Of a DNA stretch of 64,000 bases, positions 34,846 through 44,467 are shown piece by piece; position 1 is the first letter of the stretch, and each line of letters starts with the position of its first letter. Below the pieces are notes generated by a model. The model was not told the DNA's origin. It saw only the letters and a program-made list of their open reading frames with translations, and did no database searches. Both the position numbers and the translations under genes were made by a program. This DNA is from a bacterium. GTDB taxonomy: Bacteria > Bacillota > Clostridia > Lachnospirales > Lachnospiraceae. The stretch is taken from contig SFRL01000011.1 in NCBI GenBank assembly GCA_004562765.1, positions 1-64,000 of the forward strand, read 5' to 3'.

Positions 34846-36855
34846 TCACTTCTTCAGCGCGCGATCATTGTCCGTGATATCCTCCAGCATCTTCCGCAGA
34901 TCCCTCATGCGGTCACGCAGCTCGGCTGCCGCCTCGAAATTGAGATCTGCCGCTGCCGCCTTCATCTTCTTTTCCACATCCTTGATGAGTTTTTCCAGTT
35001 CGCCACGGTTCATGGATTCCGGTGACTTTGAGAAGTTCAGCTCTTCCTGTGCTACCTTCTTTGAGATGGCGATCAGGTCACGCACCGATTTTTTGATGGT
35101 CGTCGGCGTGATGCCGTGTTCCTCATTGTATGCCTGCTGGATCGCGCGGCGACGGTTCGTCTCATCGATCGCCACACGCATGGAATCTGTGATCGTGTCT
35201 GCATACATGACGACATGTCCTTCGCTGTTTCGTGCAGCGCGTCCGATGGTCTGTATGAGCGAAGTCTCTGAACGAAGGAAACCCTCCTTGTCTGCATCAA
35301 GGATCGCCACCAGCGTGATCTCCGGAATATCCAGTCCCTCTCTCAGCAGATTGATGCCGACGAGAACATCAAATACATCCAGACGCAGATCTCGGATGAT
35401 CTCCGCACGCTCCAAGGTATCAATATCCGAATGCAGATATTTGACCCGGATGCCAACCTCTTTCATATAGTCCGTCAGGTCCTCCGCCATACGCTTTGTC
35501 AGCGTCGTGACGAGCACCTTATTTCCGTTTTTCGTCTCCTTATTGACCTCTCCGATCAGGTCATCGATCTGTCCTTCCACCGGGCGCACATCGATTCTCG
35601 GATCCAGCAATCCTGTCGGGCGGATGATCTGCTCCGCGCGCAAAAGCTCATGGTTTGCCTCATATTCCCCGGGCGTTGCCGATACAAAGAGCATCTGGTC
35701 GATCTTTTGCTCGAATTCCTCAAAGTTCAATGGGCGGTTGTCCAGCGCCGAAGGAAGACGGAAACCGTATTCCACCAACGTCGTCTTTCTGGATCGGTCA
35801 CCTGCATACATGCCGCGCACCTGAGGCAGTGTGATGTGCGATTCATCCACAATGATCAGAAAGTCCTCCGGGAAAAAGTCCATCAAAGTCAGCGGCGGTG
35901 CTCCCGCCGGCAGAAAGTTCAAATGTCTGGAGTAATTTTCGATTCCCGAGCAAAAGCCTGTTTCCCGCATCATTTCAAGGTCAAAATTCGTTCGTTCCGC
36001 GATGCGCTGTGCCTCGATCAGCTTGTCCTCGCCCTTGAAATAGCGCACGCGTTCTTCCAGTTCTTTTTCTATATTGTCACAGGCAGCATTGATCTTTTCC
36101 TGCGGTACTACATAATGAGATGCCGGAAAGATGATCGTATGTTCCAACAGACATTTGATCTCTCCGGTCAGAACATCTACCTCGGTGATCCGGTCGATCT
36201 CGTCCCCGAAAAATTCTACACGGGTCGCCGTATCACTGCTGTTTGCCGGAAAGATCTCCACAACATCACCGCGCACGCGAAACGTACCACGGTGAAAATC
36301 CATATCATTTCTGGTATACTGCATATCAATCAGCGCGCGGATCACATCATCACGCTCTTTTTCCATACCGGGCCTCAGAGAAAGACTCATTCCCTGCCAT
36401 TCATCCGGGCTTCCCAGACCGTATATGCAGGACACGGAGGCTACAATGATAACGTCTCTTCGCTCTGTCAGAGCTGCGGTCGCTGACAAGCGCAATTTAT
36501 CGATCTCGTCATTGATCGCTGAATCCTTTGCGATATAGGTATCCGATGACGGCACATAGGCTTCCGGTTGGTAATAGTCGTAGTAGGACACAAAATATTC
36601 TACCGCATTTTCCGGAAAGAATTCCTTGAACTCACCATACAGCTGGGCCGCCAGTGTTTTATTATGGGATATGATAAGTGTCGGTTTATTTAATTGCGCG
36701 ATCACATTTGCCATTGTAAAGGTCTTGCCGGAGCCGGTCACACCCAGCAGCGACTCAAACTGGTTGCCCTCTTTGAAACCCTTTACGAGCTGTTCGATCG
36801 CCTGCGGCTGGTCACCGGTAGGCTGGTATTCGGAGTGAAGTATGAATTTTTCCAT
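34846..36855 (-). CDS. uvrB: Excinuclease ABC subunit B
   Basis: The protein has 669 residues. UvrB verifies DNA damage after UvrA loading and recruits UvrC. Walker A is LLGVTGSGKTFTMANVI. The beta-hairpin region has YFVSYYDYYQPEAYVPSSD. LIIVDESHITLPQVRGMYAG is motif II, motif VI lies in QTIGRAARN, and the C-terminal UVR domain (about 630-665) has LEKLIKDVEKKMKAAAADLN. It starts 14 bases after a RhuM-family gene, so it may be cotranscribed with it. Confidence 0.97.
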   Translation of the reverse strand: MEKFILHSEYQPTGDQPQAIEQLVKGFKEGNQFESLLGVTGSGKTFTMANVIAQLNKPTLIISHNKTLAAQLYGEFKEFFPENAVEYFVSYYDYYQPEAYVPSSDTYIAKDSAINDEIDKLRLSATAALTERRDVIIVASVSCIYGLGSPDEWQGMSLSLRPGMEKERDDVIRALIDMQYTRNDMDFHRGTFRVRGDVVEIFPANSSDTATRVEFFGDEIDRITEVDVLTGEIKCLLEHTIIFPASHYVVPQEKINAACDNIEKELEERVRYFKGEDKLIEAQRIAERTNFDLEMMRETGFCSGIENYSRHLNFLPAGAPPLTLMDFFPEDFLIIVDESHITLPQVRGMYAGDRSRKTTLVEYGFRLPSALDNRPLNFEEFEQKIDQMLFVSATPGEYEANHELLRAEQIIRPTGLLDPRIDVRPVEGQIDDLIGEVNKETKNGNKVLVTTLTKRMAEDLTDYMKEVGIRVKYLHSDIDTLERAEIIRDLRLDVFDVLVGINLLREGLDIPEITLVAILDADKEGFLRSETSLIQTIGRAARNSEGHVVMYADTITDSMRVAIDETNRRRAIQQAYNEEHGITPTTIKKSVRDLIAISKKVAQEELNFSKSPESMNRGELEKLIKDVEKKMKAAAADLNFEAAAELRDRMRDLRKMLEDITDNDRALKK

Positions 36856-36869
36856 GATTGTTCTCCCTG

Positions 36870-37934
36870 TTATGATTCTGCTTCGTCAACTTCTGCGTCC
36901 ACAATAACGACTGGCTCGTTTTCGATCAAAACTCTATCAAAGTCACTTTGATAAAGTTGATCTTGCTTTACTCTATACTTTTCAAATTCACATAAAGCAT
37001 GCTCCTCTGCCATTTTAGCTGATATTGTCCCTGCATGAGTAAGGATATCCTTTCTTGATAAGCGCAATATACCTTCAAATTGCTCTGCCCAGTCCTCCAT
37101 CGTCATTGGAACATGTTCCTCTGCCCGAAGTTCCGCCAAATCTAAATATGCATTCACAATCCTCGCCATAGCTGATAATTCTTCTTTTGTTAAATAATTT
37201 TTCGCAACAACCACGTCAAATCTTTGAATCTTTCCATTCGGTGCATCTTTCCACGTAGTTAACCCCATATGTTCTTTTTCACTATCTGCCCTATGATAAA
37301 CTACTTCTGCTGCTGTTTCACCATGTATTGCCCAATGTAATTGATTCTGTACTTTAGAAAAAAACAATCTTGTAGTCTGTGCTCTGGGGTCGTAATCGAT
37401 GCTAGTCGCATAAATATCTGTAATCTTTTGATAGAATCTTCTTTCTGATAAACGTATTTCTCTAATTCGTTCTAACTGCTCTTCAAAATAATCTTTTGTC
37501 AAGACAGTACCAAAATTTTTCAAACGTTCATCATCCATAGTGAAGCCTTTTATCGTAAATTCTTCTATAATGCCATTCGCCCATTTACGAAATTGTACTG
37601 CTCTCGGCGAATCCACCTTATTCCCCACCGCGATAATAGCCTTTAAATTATAATGATTTGTGTTATAAGTTTTGCCATCCGATGCAGTTATTCGAAATTT
37701 TCGAATAACTGACGATTCCTCTAATTCACCATCTGCAAATATTTTTTTTAAATGATAGTTAATTGTATGCACTTCCACATTATATAATAGTCCCATCATT
37801 TTCTGCGTAAGCCAAACATTCTCATCAAAATATATTGCATTTACATCACTTTCCCCGGTTGCGGTGATAAAAGTCAAATATTCAGCTGCCGATGAACGAA
37901 TAATAGATATTTCTTTCTTCTTTTTCTTTGCCAT
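36870..37934 (-). CDS. RhuM-family protein
   Basis: The protein has 354 residues. The start is the ATG of MAKKKKKEIS, with AGAGGAA 8 bases upstream; an in-frame TTG further up is less likely. The N-terminal part has a winged-helix-like segment (YFDENVWLTQKMMGLLYNV, then VHTINYHLKKIFADGEL). The body has RKWANGIIEEFTIKGF, FYQKITDIYATSIDYD and AEEHVPMTMEDWAEQFEGIL, which match the RhuM family. RhuM genes are often near restriction-modification, phage or genomic-island genes; the function is unknown. It is A/T-richer than its neighbours and lies tightly ahead of uvrB, which suggests acquisition. Confidence 0.88.
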   Translation of the reverse strand: MAKKKKKEISIIRSSAAEYLTFITATGESDVNAIYFDENVWLTQKMMGLLYNVEVHTINYHLKKIFADGELEESSVIRKFRITASDGKTYNTNHYNLKAIIAVGNKVDSPRAVQFRKWANGIIEEFTIKGFTMDDERLKNFGTVLTKDYFEEQLERIREIRLSERRFYQKITDIYATSIDYDPRAQTTRLFFSKVQNQLHWAIHGETAAEVVYHRADSEKEHMGLTTWKDAPNGKIQRFDVVVAKNYLTKEELSAMARIVNAYLDLAELRAEEHVPMTMEDWAEQFEGILRLSRKDILTHAGTISAKMAEEHALCEFEKYRVKQDQLYQSDFDRVLIENEPVVIVDAEVDEAES

Positions 37935-38003
37935 AAGCGTTTCCTCTTTCAAAAATCAAAGCCGGCCTATATATTACTTCTCATCAAATCATATCTGTTC
38001 TTC

Positions 38004-38009
38004 ATTATA
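38004..38009 (-). promoter_or_regulatory. Extended -10 promoter for rhuM-uvrB
   Basis: On the minus strand TGG-TATAAT is an extended -10 element. The -35 region (TGTACT at 38027-38032) is poor and lies inside the terminator of the alpha-galactosidase gene. Confidence 0.45.
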
Positions 38010-38020
38010 CCAAAACAAAT

Positions 38021-38064
38021 AAAGAAAGTACAGAAAAATCGAATGTTTGTTCTGCACTTTCTTT
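38021..38064 (-). terminator. Terminator of the alpha-galactosidase gene
   Basis: AAAGAAAGTACAGAA (38021-38035) pairs with 38050-38064 with a single mismatch, leaving a 14-base loop and a T-rich 3' flank on the minus strand. It starts 6 bases after the stop. Confidence 0.7.
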
Positions 38065-38069
38065 GTTTA

Positions 38070-40181
38070 CTACTCTTCCAACAGTACTGCCACCGCCCGC
38101 ATATCCTCCGGAATATTGCAGATCAACTGTCCGTCGGCGATGGTCACTTCTGCCTCCGCATCGGAATAAATGTCCGCAATCTGTAAATGCCGATCCGCCG
38201 GTAAGGGAGTCTCCATTGGTTGCGCATGATCGCCGTTGAAGGTGTGGAATACCGCCAGTGCCAGATGTTCTGCCTCCCCGGTTCCGAGGCGCAGCAGGCA
38301 CTGCCAGCCGGTGGGATGACGATAGCTGACCACTTCCGGGCCGAAGCGCATGCTGTATCCGTGCTTTATGACGGGCGCTGCCTTGCGGTAAAATGCGATT
38401 CCCCGGTCGATCAGCTGCCATTGTGCATCCGACAGCTCCGTGACGTCCCCGGACAGACACATTCTGCCTAAAAATGTATTCGCGATTGAATACGCGATCC
38501 GCTTCAGCGAATCGGTTTTCCGGATCACTGCCCAGATCTGGCTCTGGCGCGGCAGAATGACCCGGTGGAGGTTCGCCGCGATGATGGGTATCTCCTCACA
38601 TTCATGTGCATCCGAAAAGGATGCCATGCTGCATTCGCTCATCATGAGCGGTTCCAGCTTATGTCCGCCGGAAGCACAGTTTTCCAGGATGATGCCCGGC
38701 ACCTCCCGTTTTATTCTCCGGATAAAGCTAAGGGATGCCTCCATGTTCTGACGAAGTCCCTCTCCAAGCGACTCTGCACCGTCGCAGCCCACGCCGATGC
38801 TGTCATTATAATCCATCTTCATGTATTCAAAACCATAGGTATTCAGCGTGCCGATCACCTTTTTGGCTAGATCCTCCTGCACCTGCTCCTGACGCATATC
38901 CCAGAATCTTCGCATGGAAGTGGTGAGCACGGTTCCCTCCCGTTTCAACAGATGGTCCGTATCGTTATAGCTGTCCGCTTTCGCTCCCACGTTATCAATC
39001 TCAAACCAGATACCGGGTTTCATGCCGCTTTCTTTAATGTAATCCACAGTCTTTTGCAATCCTTCCGGGAATAATTCCTGCGAGATCCGGTAATCGCCCA
39101 TGGCGACATCCCACGGAACGCCCTCCTGCTTGTACCATCCGCAGTCGATGACAAAATAGGAGAAGCCTTTCTCCCTGATTTTATCCACGATGGCACATAT
39201 ATTTTCATGCGACGGACAGCCCCAGGTCGTACAATACTCATTGAAAATGATGGGCAGTTCCTGCTCGGATGCCGGTCCCGCGTCCACTGCCGCCTCGATC
39301 GCAGCAGTCAGCCGCTGTGAGATCTTATCGATCCCGCCTCCTCTGCAGACAGACAGGATCGCTGTCGGAGTCGTAAACTGCCCGCCGGGTGCTACATTCT
39401 TTTTCCAGTGCCCGAAATCATAGTCTGCCAGCCCTCCGGATATATTCAGGTCATCGCCTCTGCGATACAGCTCCATCTGCCAGGATGCATTGTGCATCAG
39501 CTGTGCACCCCAGAAGATATCTGATTTTGTATCCTCGATGACGGCATAAGGAAAATAACCGTTTACCGGCATGGAGCCCACCTGACCGAACCGCTCACTG
39601 CGCACTGCGTGACCACCCCAGGAGGGCTCTAACTGCAATTCTTCCAAAAGCTGTGACTCCGGCCTTCCCTCCATGCTCCAGACGCCGCGGATGCGGTGCA
39701 CCCGGATCTGCCCCCATTCTTCCGAGCTGACAAAGGGCGAGATCCCGCCGAGCGAAAAGCTGGACAGCAGCTCCAGCTCTGCTTCCTGTGTCGAATGATT
39801 TTCAAATACGGTATGAGAAAACAGGCTTTGGTTTTTGTCCTGCCAGGTCAGAACATGTCTGTAAACATAACCTCTTTCATCTCTGAACACGGTACAGACT
39901 TCCGTTTTTTCTCCCTGTTTTTCCACTTGCTGTCTGTCAAAGATCAATGCTTCCACGGAAGCGCTCTCCCGCAGCGTCCTTCCGCCCGCATAAGCTCCCT
40001 GATAAGCATCGCCACCAAGCTTTACCTGGACCATACTGTCCGGGTAGGGTTTTTCTTTATATACCGGCTCATAACAGGCATCTTCCGGAAGCAGCACCAG
40101 CTCCATACTGCACGTTTCCTCATCCTGAACATAAACCGCTTTCATATCTCCCAATCGTATTTCGCTGTACACCTGTTTCAT
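38070..40181 (-). CDS. GH36-family alpha-galactosidase
   Basis: The start is set at MKQVYSEIRLGDM, with AAGGAGG upstream, giving 703 residues. No signal peptide is seen, so it acts in the cytoplasm on imported alpha-galactosides such as raffinose or melibiose. An N-terminal beta-sandwich (about 1-300) precedes the TIM barrel with FNEYCTTWGCPSHENI, VIDCGWYKQEG and the nucleophile Asp in YMKMDYNDSIG. The general-acid region is CASGGHKLEPLMM followed by SFSDAHECEEIP. No transporter or regulator is adjacent. It may belong to a divergent GH36 subgroup, since it is slightly shorter than AgaA-type enzymes. Confidence 0.9.
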   Translation of the reverse strand: MKQVYSEIRLGDMKAVYVQDEETCSMELVLLPEDACYEPVYKEKPYPDSMVQVKLGGDAYQGAYAGGRTLRESASVEALIFDRQQVEKQGEKTEVCTVFRDERGYVYRHVLTWQDKNQSLFSHTVFENHSTQEAELELLSSFSLGGISPFVSSEEWGQIRVHRIRGVWSMEGRPESQLLEELQLEPSWGGHAVRSERFGQVGSMPVNGYFPYAVIEDTKSDIFWGAQLMHNASWQMELYRRGDDLNISGGLADYDFGHWKKNVAPGGQFTTPTAILSVCRGGGIDKISQRLTAAIEAAVDAGPASEQELPIIFNEYCTTWGCPSHENICAIVDKIREKGFSYFVIDCGWYKQEGVPWDVAMGDYRISQELFPEGLQKTVDYIKESGMKPGIWFEIDNVGAKADSYNDTDHLLKREGTVLTTSMRRFWDMRQEQVQEDLAKKVIGTLNTYGFEYMKMDYNDSIGVGCDGAESLGEGLRQNMEASLSFIRRIKREVPGIILENCASGGHKLEPLMMSECSMASFSDAHECEEIPIIAANLHRVILPRQSQIWAVIRKTDSLKRIAYSIANTFLGRMCLSGDVTELSDAQWQLIDRGIAFYRKAAPVIKHGYSMRFGPEVVSYRHPTGWQCLLRLGTGEAEHLALAVFHTFNGDHAQPMETPLPADRHLQIADIYSDAEAEVTIADGQLICNIPEDMRAVAVLLEE

Positions 40182-40209
40182 TTTCCCATCCTCCTTCACA
40201 AACAGATAC

Positions 40210-40236
40210 AGCCCGAAGGGCATCTTCCCTCCGGGC
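40210..40236 (-). terminator. Hairpin after the transglutaminase-like gene
   Basis: AGCCCGAAGGG (40210-40220) pairs with CCCTCCGGGCT (40226-40236) with one mismatch. It lies 32 bases past the stop of the gene at 40269. Confidence 0.55.
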
Positions 40237-40268
40237 TGTCTTTATTCTCCGTGGCAAAAGAAACGTCC

Positions 40269-41348
40269 CTATGCCATATCTACATATTTTTTTGCATTCT
40301 CAGTCTTGTCCCATGTATGGGTGTGTTTCTTTTCCAATTGCTTCTGTGTCAGGTAGAAATATTCCTGCATCACCTTCGCCTTGGAACCGCCATCCGGAAC
40401 AGGATCATCCCATGTCGCATCGATATAATAGTAGCTGCTGCCATTTTTTACATAATTCCATGCGTGAGAAGCACCACCTGCATCTCCGGTCACAGCGATG
40501 GAACGGATGCCCGCCTTTAACGCCAACAGGTTGAATGCAGCCGCATAGCCCTGACAAACGGCTTCTTTATTGATCAGACAACCGTATGCCGTAAATGCGT
40601 CGTGATAGCTGCCCGCGGAAACCCGCTCCTTGTAAACACAGTTTTTCACCAGATAGTCATGGATCGCCTTCAGCTTCTGCTTGTTCGTCATGCCTTTTTT
40701 GATGATCTTCTTCAGAACCGCATCTGCCTTTGCATCGGCTTTTTTCATTTTCGACTTGATGGCGGAAGCACTCAGATCACCGCTCGGACGATATCCGAAC
40801 GTTCCATCCGCGCTCTTCCAGATCATAATGCCATAGTTGTACTCCGGATGATGTTGAAGCGCCAGAACAAATGTATCATGGTACATGGCGTTCTCCGCAT
40901 AAAAATTCGTCGAATAATCCCGTTTTTTTAATGCTTTTAGCGCACGTGCATAGGCCGTCTTCTCCGAGGAGAGCACCGTCACTTTTTTCGTAAACTGCGA
41001 TGAGATGTCAAACCTGTAGGTAGCCATACGACTGTCCGTGATCTCTACGATATAGGAAGTCCCATTCATCAGTTTGCCGTTTTTGAGCGCGGCTTCCTCC
41101 AAAAGCTTCATCAGTTCACTCGCATAGTTGTCAGCCTCCTGCTTTGCCTGATATTCGTTGACCGAAAATGTCCGGTAAACCGTGAGTTTCACTTCCAGAT
41201 CACCATTTGCAAACGCCTGATCCATGATCCCGCGGATCTCCGCTTCATCGTGTGCTGTTGCTGCCCTGACCGGTACAACCCCCGCCAGCAGCGCGCACAC
41301 AAGTACAAGCAAACATACGCCGGCTCTCTGCCTCCATCTCTTGTTCAT
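40269..41348 (-). CDS. Secreted transglutaminase-like (TGc) protein
   Basis: The protein has 359 residues. A Sec signal peptide (GVCLLVLVCALLAGVVPVRAA) is followed by a region of unknown type (about 32-200) and a transglutaminase-like core. The papain-type triad is visible: Cys in NKEAVCQGYAAAFN, His in GGASHAWNYVK and Asp in YYYIDATWDDP. Such exported proteins may act as peptidases or cross-linkers at the wall; the substrate is unknown. It lies between secA and the galactosidase gene with no functional link evident. Confidence 0.88.
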   Translation of the reverse strand: MNKRWRQRAGVCLLVLVCALLAGVVPVRAATAHDEAEIRGIMDQAFANGDLEVKLTVYRTFSVNEYQAKQEADNYASELMKLLEEAALKNGKLMNGTSYIVEITDSRMATYRFDISSQFTKKVTVLSSEKTAYARALKALKKRDYSTNFYAENAMYHDTFVLALQHHPEYNYGIMIWKSADGTFGYRPSGDLSASAIKSKMKKADAKADAVLKKIIKKGMTNKQKLKAIHDYLVKNCVYKERVSAGSYHDAFTAYGCLINKEAVCQGYAAAFNLLALKAGIRSIAVTGDAGGASHAWNYVKNGSSYYYIDATWDDPVPDGGSKAKVMQEYFYLTQKQLEKKHTHTWDKTENAKKYVDMA

Positions 41349-41369
41349 AATTCTCTCCGTAAACTGCCT

Positions 41370-43940
41370 TTATCCCATTCTGCCGCAGCACTGTTTGTAT
41401 TTCTTGCCGCTTCCGCAAGGGCAGGGATCATTGGGATAGATCTTCTTTGCCTCTCGTTTTTTCGGTGCCGCCGCTAAAGATTCATCCTTGTTGGTTCCGG
41501 TCACCTTTGCCACCTGCTCGCGCTCTACCTTCTGCTCTACCTTCACGTGGAACAGCAGACGAAGTGTATCCTCGGCAATTGCCGCGGTCATGGCATCAAA
41601 CATCTCAAAGCCTGCCAGCTTGTATTCTACCAGCGGATCACGCTGCGCAAAAGACTGCAAACCGATACCCTGACGAAGCTGATCCATATCGTCGATGTGT
41701 GCCATCCACTTGCGGTCGATGGTCTTTAACAGTACCACGCGCTCCAGCTCGCGCACTGCCTCCGGCTCCGGAAACTCTGCCTCTTTCGCCTCGTACAGCT
41801 TGACCGCGCGCTCCTTTAATGTATGCTTTAGTTCCTTCGTGTTCTTGTAGCCCTTTACCTCATCCGGTGTCACAGGCTCCATCGGGATCACAGGGATCAT
41901 GATCTGATTCAGCTCATTGACATCCCACTCCTCCTGCGGGAGATCGTCGGAAATGCACGTATCCACCGCATTCTCCACGAAGTCGGTCATCATCTTATAG
42001 ATGGAATCGCGCATGCTCTCGCCGTTTAATACGCGGGCGCGCTCCTCGTAAATGATCTCTCTCTGGTCGTTGTTGACCTGATCGTAATCCAACAGGTTTT
42101 TACGAATACCGAAGTTGTTGCTCTCGATCTTCATCTGTGCTTTCTCAATGGCGTTAGTCAGCATCTTGTGCTGGATCTCCTCGCCCTCGGGAACGCCCAG
42201 TGCGTTGAACATGTTCATGAGCTTTTCGGAACCGAACAGACGCATGAGATCATCTTCCAGCGAAATATAGAACTTGGATTCACCGGGATCTCCCTGACGT
42301 CCGGAACGACCGCGCAGCTGGTTGTCGATACGGCGTGACTCGTGACGCTCCGTACCGATGATCTTCAGACCTCCCGCTGCCACGGACTCGGGATCAAGCT
42401 TGATATCCGTACCACGACCTGCCATATTTGTGGCGATGGTCACGGTGCCATGTTCTCCGGCGTGGGATACGATCTCAGCCTCCATCTCATGGAACTTCGC
42501 ATTTAAGACCTGATGCTTGATGCCTTCTTTATTTAACATCTTGGAAAGCAGTTCGGAGGTCTCGATGGTGATCGTACCGACGAGCACCGGCTGTCCCTTT
42601 GCGTGGGAAGCCTTGACATCCTCCACAACTGCGTGGAATTTCTCTTTTTTCGTCTTGTATACGGCATCCTGATGATCGACACGGATCACCGGCATGTTTG
42701 TGGGCACTTCCACAACGTCCATACCGTAAATGTCACGGAACTCCTTCTCCTCGGTGAGCGCCGTACCGGTCATGCCGGCTTTTTTATCAAATTTATTGAA
42801 GAAGTTCTGGAAAGTGATCGTTGCGAGCGTGCGGCTCTCACGTTTTACCTTTACATGCTCCTTCGCCTCGATGGCCTGATGCAGACCGTCTGAATAACGG
42901 CGTCCGGGCATGATACGTCCGGTAAACTCATCCACGATGAGCACCTCGTCATCCTTTACCACATAGTCCTTGTCGCGGAACATGAGGTTGTGGGCACGCA
43001 GCGCAAGGATGATGTTATGCTGGATCTCCAGATTTTCCGCGTCCGCCAGGTTTTCGATCTTAAAGAAGTTTTCGACCTTTTCCACACCCTGTGCAGTCAG
43101 GTTGATCACTTTGTCCTTCTCGTTTACGATAAAGTCACCGGTCTCCTCGATCTCCACACCCATGATGGCATCCATCTTGTTAAACTCGCCGCTGGCCTCA
43201 CCGCGCTGCATCTGACGCGCAAGGATGTCGCACGCCTCGTACAGTCTGGTGGACTTGCCGCTCTGTCCGGAAATGATGAGCGGTGTACGCGCCTCATCAA
43301 TAAGCACGGAGTCAACCTCGTCGATGATGACATAGTGCAGTCCGCGCTGTACCAGCTGCTCCTTGTAAATGACCATGTTATCACGCAGATAGTCAAATCC
43401 CAGCTCGTTATTGGTTACATAAGTAATGTCACAGTTGTACATCTCACGACGCTCGTCGTTGTCCATGCTGTTTAAGACACAGCCTACCTTCAGTCCTAAA
43501 AACTCATGGATCTGTCCCATCTCATCCGCGTCACGCTTTGCCAGATAATCATTGACCGTGACGATATGAACACCCTTTCCTTCCAGCGCATTCAGATATG
43601 CAGGAAGTGTTGCCACAAGTGTCTTTCCTTCACCGGTACGCATCTCAGCGATTCGTCCCTGATGGAGTACGATACCTCCGATGAGCTGTACGCGGTAGTG
43701 CTCCATGCCGAGCACACGGACAGCAGCTTCCCGGACAACTGCATATGCCTCCACCAGAAGGTCATCCAGTGTCTCGCCGTTTGCCAGACGCTCCTTAAAT
43801 TCTTTTGTCTTGTCTGCAAGCTGCTCATCGGACAATGCCTGCATGGCAGGGCGCAACGCCTCGATCTTATCTACTAACGGTGTGATTCGTTTGATCTCAC
43901 GTTCGCTGTGAGTGCCAAACATTTTTTCCATAAGATTCAT
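41370..43940 (-). CDS. secA: Preprotein translocase ATPase SecA
   Basis: The protein has 856 residues. It drives export through SecYEG. Walker A is RTGEGKTLVATLPAYLN; the DEAD motif lies in IDEVDSVLIDEARTPLIISG; motif GRGTDIKLD and QLRGRSGRQGDPGES follow. The C-terminus is a SEC-C zinc finger (PCPCGSGKKYKQCCG) that binds SecB-like or ribosomal partners. AGGAG precedes the start; the promoter is at 44006-44034. Confidence 0.97.
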   Translation of the reverse strand: MNLMEKMFGTHSEREIKRITPLVDKIEALRPAMQALSDEQLADKTKEFKERLANGETLDDLLVEAYAVVREAAVRVLGMEHYRVQLIGGIVLHQGRIAEMRTGEGKTLVATLPAYLNALEGKGVHIVTVNDYLAKRDADEMGQIHEFLGLKVGCVLNSMDNDERREMYNCDITYVTNNELGFDYLRDNMVIYKEQLVQRGLHYVIIDEVDSVLIDEARTPLIISGQSGKSTRLYEACDILARQMQRGEASGEFNKMDAIMGVEIEETGDFIVNEKDKVINLTAQGVEKVENFFKIENLADAENLEIQHNIILALRAHNLMFRDKDYVVKDDEVLIVDEFTGRIMPGRRYSDGLHQAIEAKEHVKVKRESRTLATITFQNFFNKFDKKAGMTGTALTEEKEFRDIYGMDVVEVPTNMPVIRVDHQDAVYKTKKEKFHAVVEDVKASHAKGQPVLVGTITIETSELLSKMLNKEGIKHQVLNAKFHEMEAEIVSHAGEHGTVTIATNMAGRGTDIKLDPESVAAGGLKIIGTERHESRRIDNQLRGRSGRQGDPGESKFYISLEDDLMRLFGSEKLMNMFNALGVPEGEEIQHKMLTNAIEKAQMKIESNNFGIRKNLLDYDQVNNDQREIIYEERARVLNGESMRDSIYKMMTDFVENAVDTCISDDLPQEEWDVNELNQIMIPVIPMEPVTPDEVKGYKNTKELKHTLKERAVKLYEAKEAEFPEPEAVRELERVVLLKTIDRKWMAHIDDMDQLRQGIGLQSFAQRDPLVEYKLAGFEMFDAMTAAIAEDTLRLLFHVKVEQKVEREQVAKVTGTNKDESLAAAPKKREAKKIYPNDPCPCGSGKKYKQCCGRMG

Positions 43941-44005
43941 ACGAAAATACTCCTAACTATGTCCGGTAACGTTGGTTACCTTTTTATATTCACATTCGCT
44001 AACAT

Positions 44006-44034
44006 ATATTAACACGATTGCTCACATTTCACAA
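44006..44034 (-). promoter_or_regulatory. Promoter of secA
   Basis: On the minus strand, TTGTGA (44029-44034) and TAATAT (44006-44011) are 17 bases apart. Confidence 0.6.
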
Positions 44035-44050
44035 GTGGCAGTCATGTAAA

Positions 44051-44072
44051 GGTTTTGTGAACGTTTTGTGAC
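44051..44072. repeat. Tandem GTTTTGTGA repeat in the secA/TSCPD divergent region
   Basis: Two copies of GTTTTGTGA lie head to tail 12 bases apart between the two divergent promoters. It could be a regulator site serving both genes. Confidence 0.35.
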
Positions 44073-44076
44073 GCTA

Positions 44077-44105
44077 TTGCATATTTTTGTCCTGCATGTT
44101 AAAAT
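44077..44105 (+). promoter_or_regulatory. Promoter of the TSCPD-domain gene
   Basis: TTGCAT (44077-44082) and TAAAAT (44100-44105) are 17 bases apart on the plus strand. Confidence 0.6.
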
Positions 44106-44155
44106 ATCGTGAATTGTAAACTGTTGTCAACTTGTTGTAAAAAAGGAGGATCACC

Positions 44156-44413
44156 ATGAACTACACATATAAGACAACCGGAACCTGCTCTTCAAAGATC
44201 GAGCTGGAGCTGGACGGAGACGTGGTACACAATGTAAAATTCACCGGCGGCTGCGACGGTAACCTGAAGGCGATTCCCGCACTGGTCGAGGGTCTGACCG
44301 TGGCAGAGATCGAGCAGAAGATCGGCGGCATTCAATGCGGTTTCAAGAACACGTCCTGCGGCGATCAGTTAGCAAAGGCTTGTCGGGCGGCATTAGAAGC
44401 GAGCCAGAATTAA
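44156..44413 (+). CDS. TSCPD-domain protein (TIGR03905 family)
   Basis: The protein has 85 residues and is mostly one TSCPD domain. It reads YKTTGTCSSKIELELDGDVV, then VKFTGGCDGNLKAIPALVEG and GFKNTSCGDQLAKACRAALE. Three Cys (in TGTCS, GGCDGN and TSCGDQ) are conserved and could bind metal or nucleotide. The domain also occurs at the C-terminus of B12-dependent ribonucleotide reductases. The free-standing function is unknown. AAAGGAGG precedes the start. Confidence 0.9.
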   Translation: MNYTYKTTGTCSSKIELELDGDVVHNVKFTGGCDGNLKAIPALVEGLTVAEIEQKIGGIQCGFKNTSCGDQLAKACRAALEASQN

Positions 44414-44425
44414 AACACTCACTTC

Positions 44426-44456
44426 AAAAATGCACGCGTATACGCGTGCATTTTTT
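44426..44456 (+). terminator. Terminator of the TSCPD-domain gene
   Basis: AAAAATGCACGCGTA pairs with TACGCGTGCATTTTT in a self-complementary stem followed by T. It also faces the end of the convergent ABC gene, 12 bases from its stop. Confidence 0.85.
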
Positions 44457-44467
44457 CTGCCTCTCTC

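Noticed and set aside
35431..36486. 351-codon plus-strand frame across uvrB
   Set aside because: Antisense shadow of uvrB. Composition is skewed to His/Arg/Gln with no domain.
38040..38053. LexA-like box GAACAAACATTC near the rhuM promoter
   Set aside because: It has a mismatch to the Firmicutes consensus and lies in the loop of a terminator. Kept only as a question under the RhuM finding.
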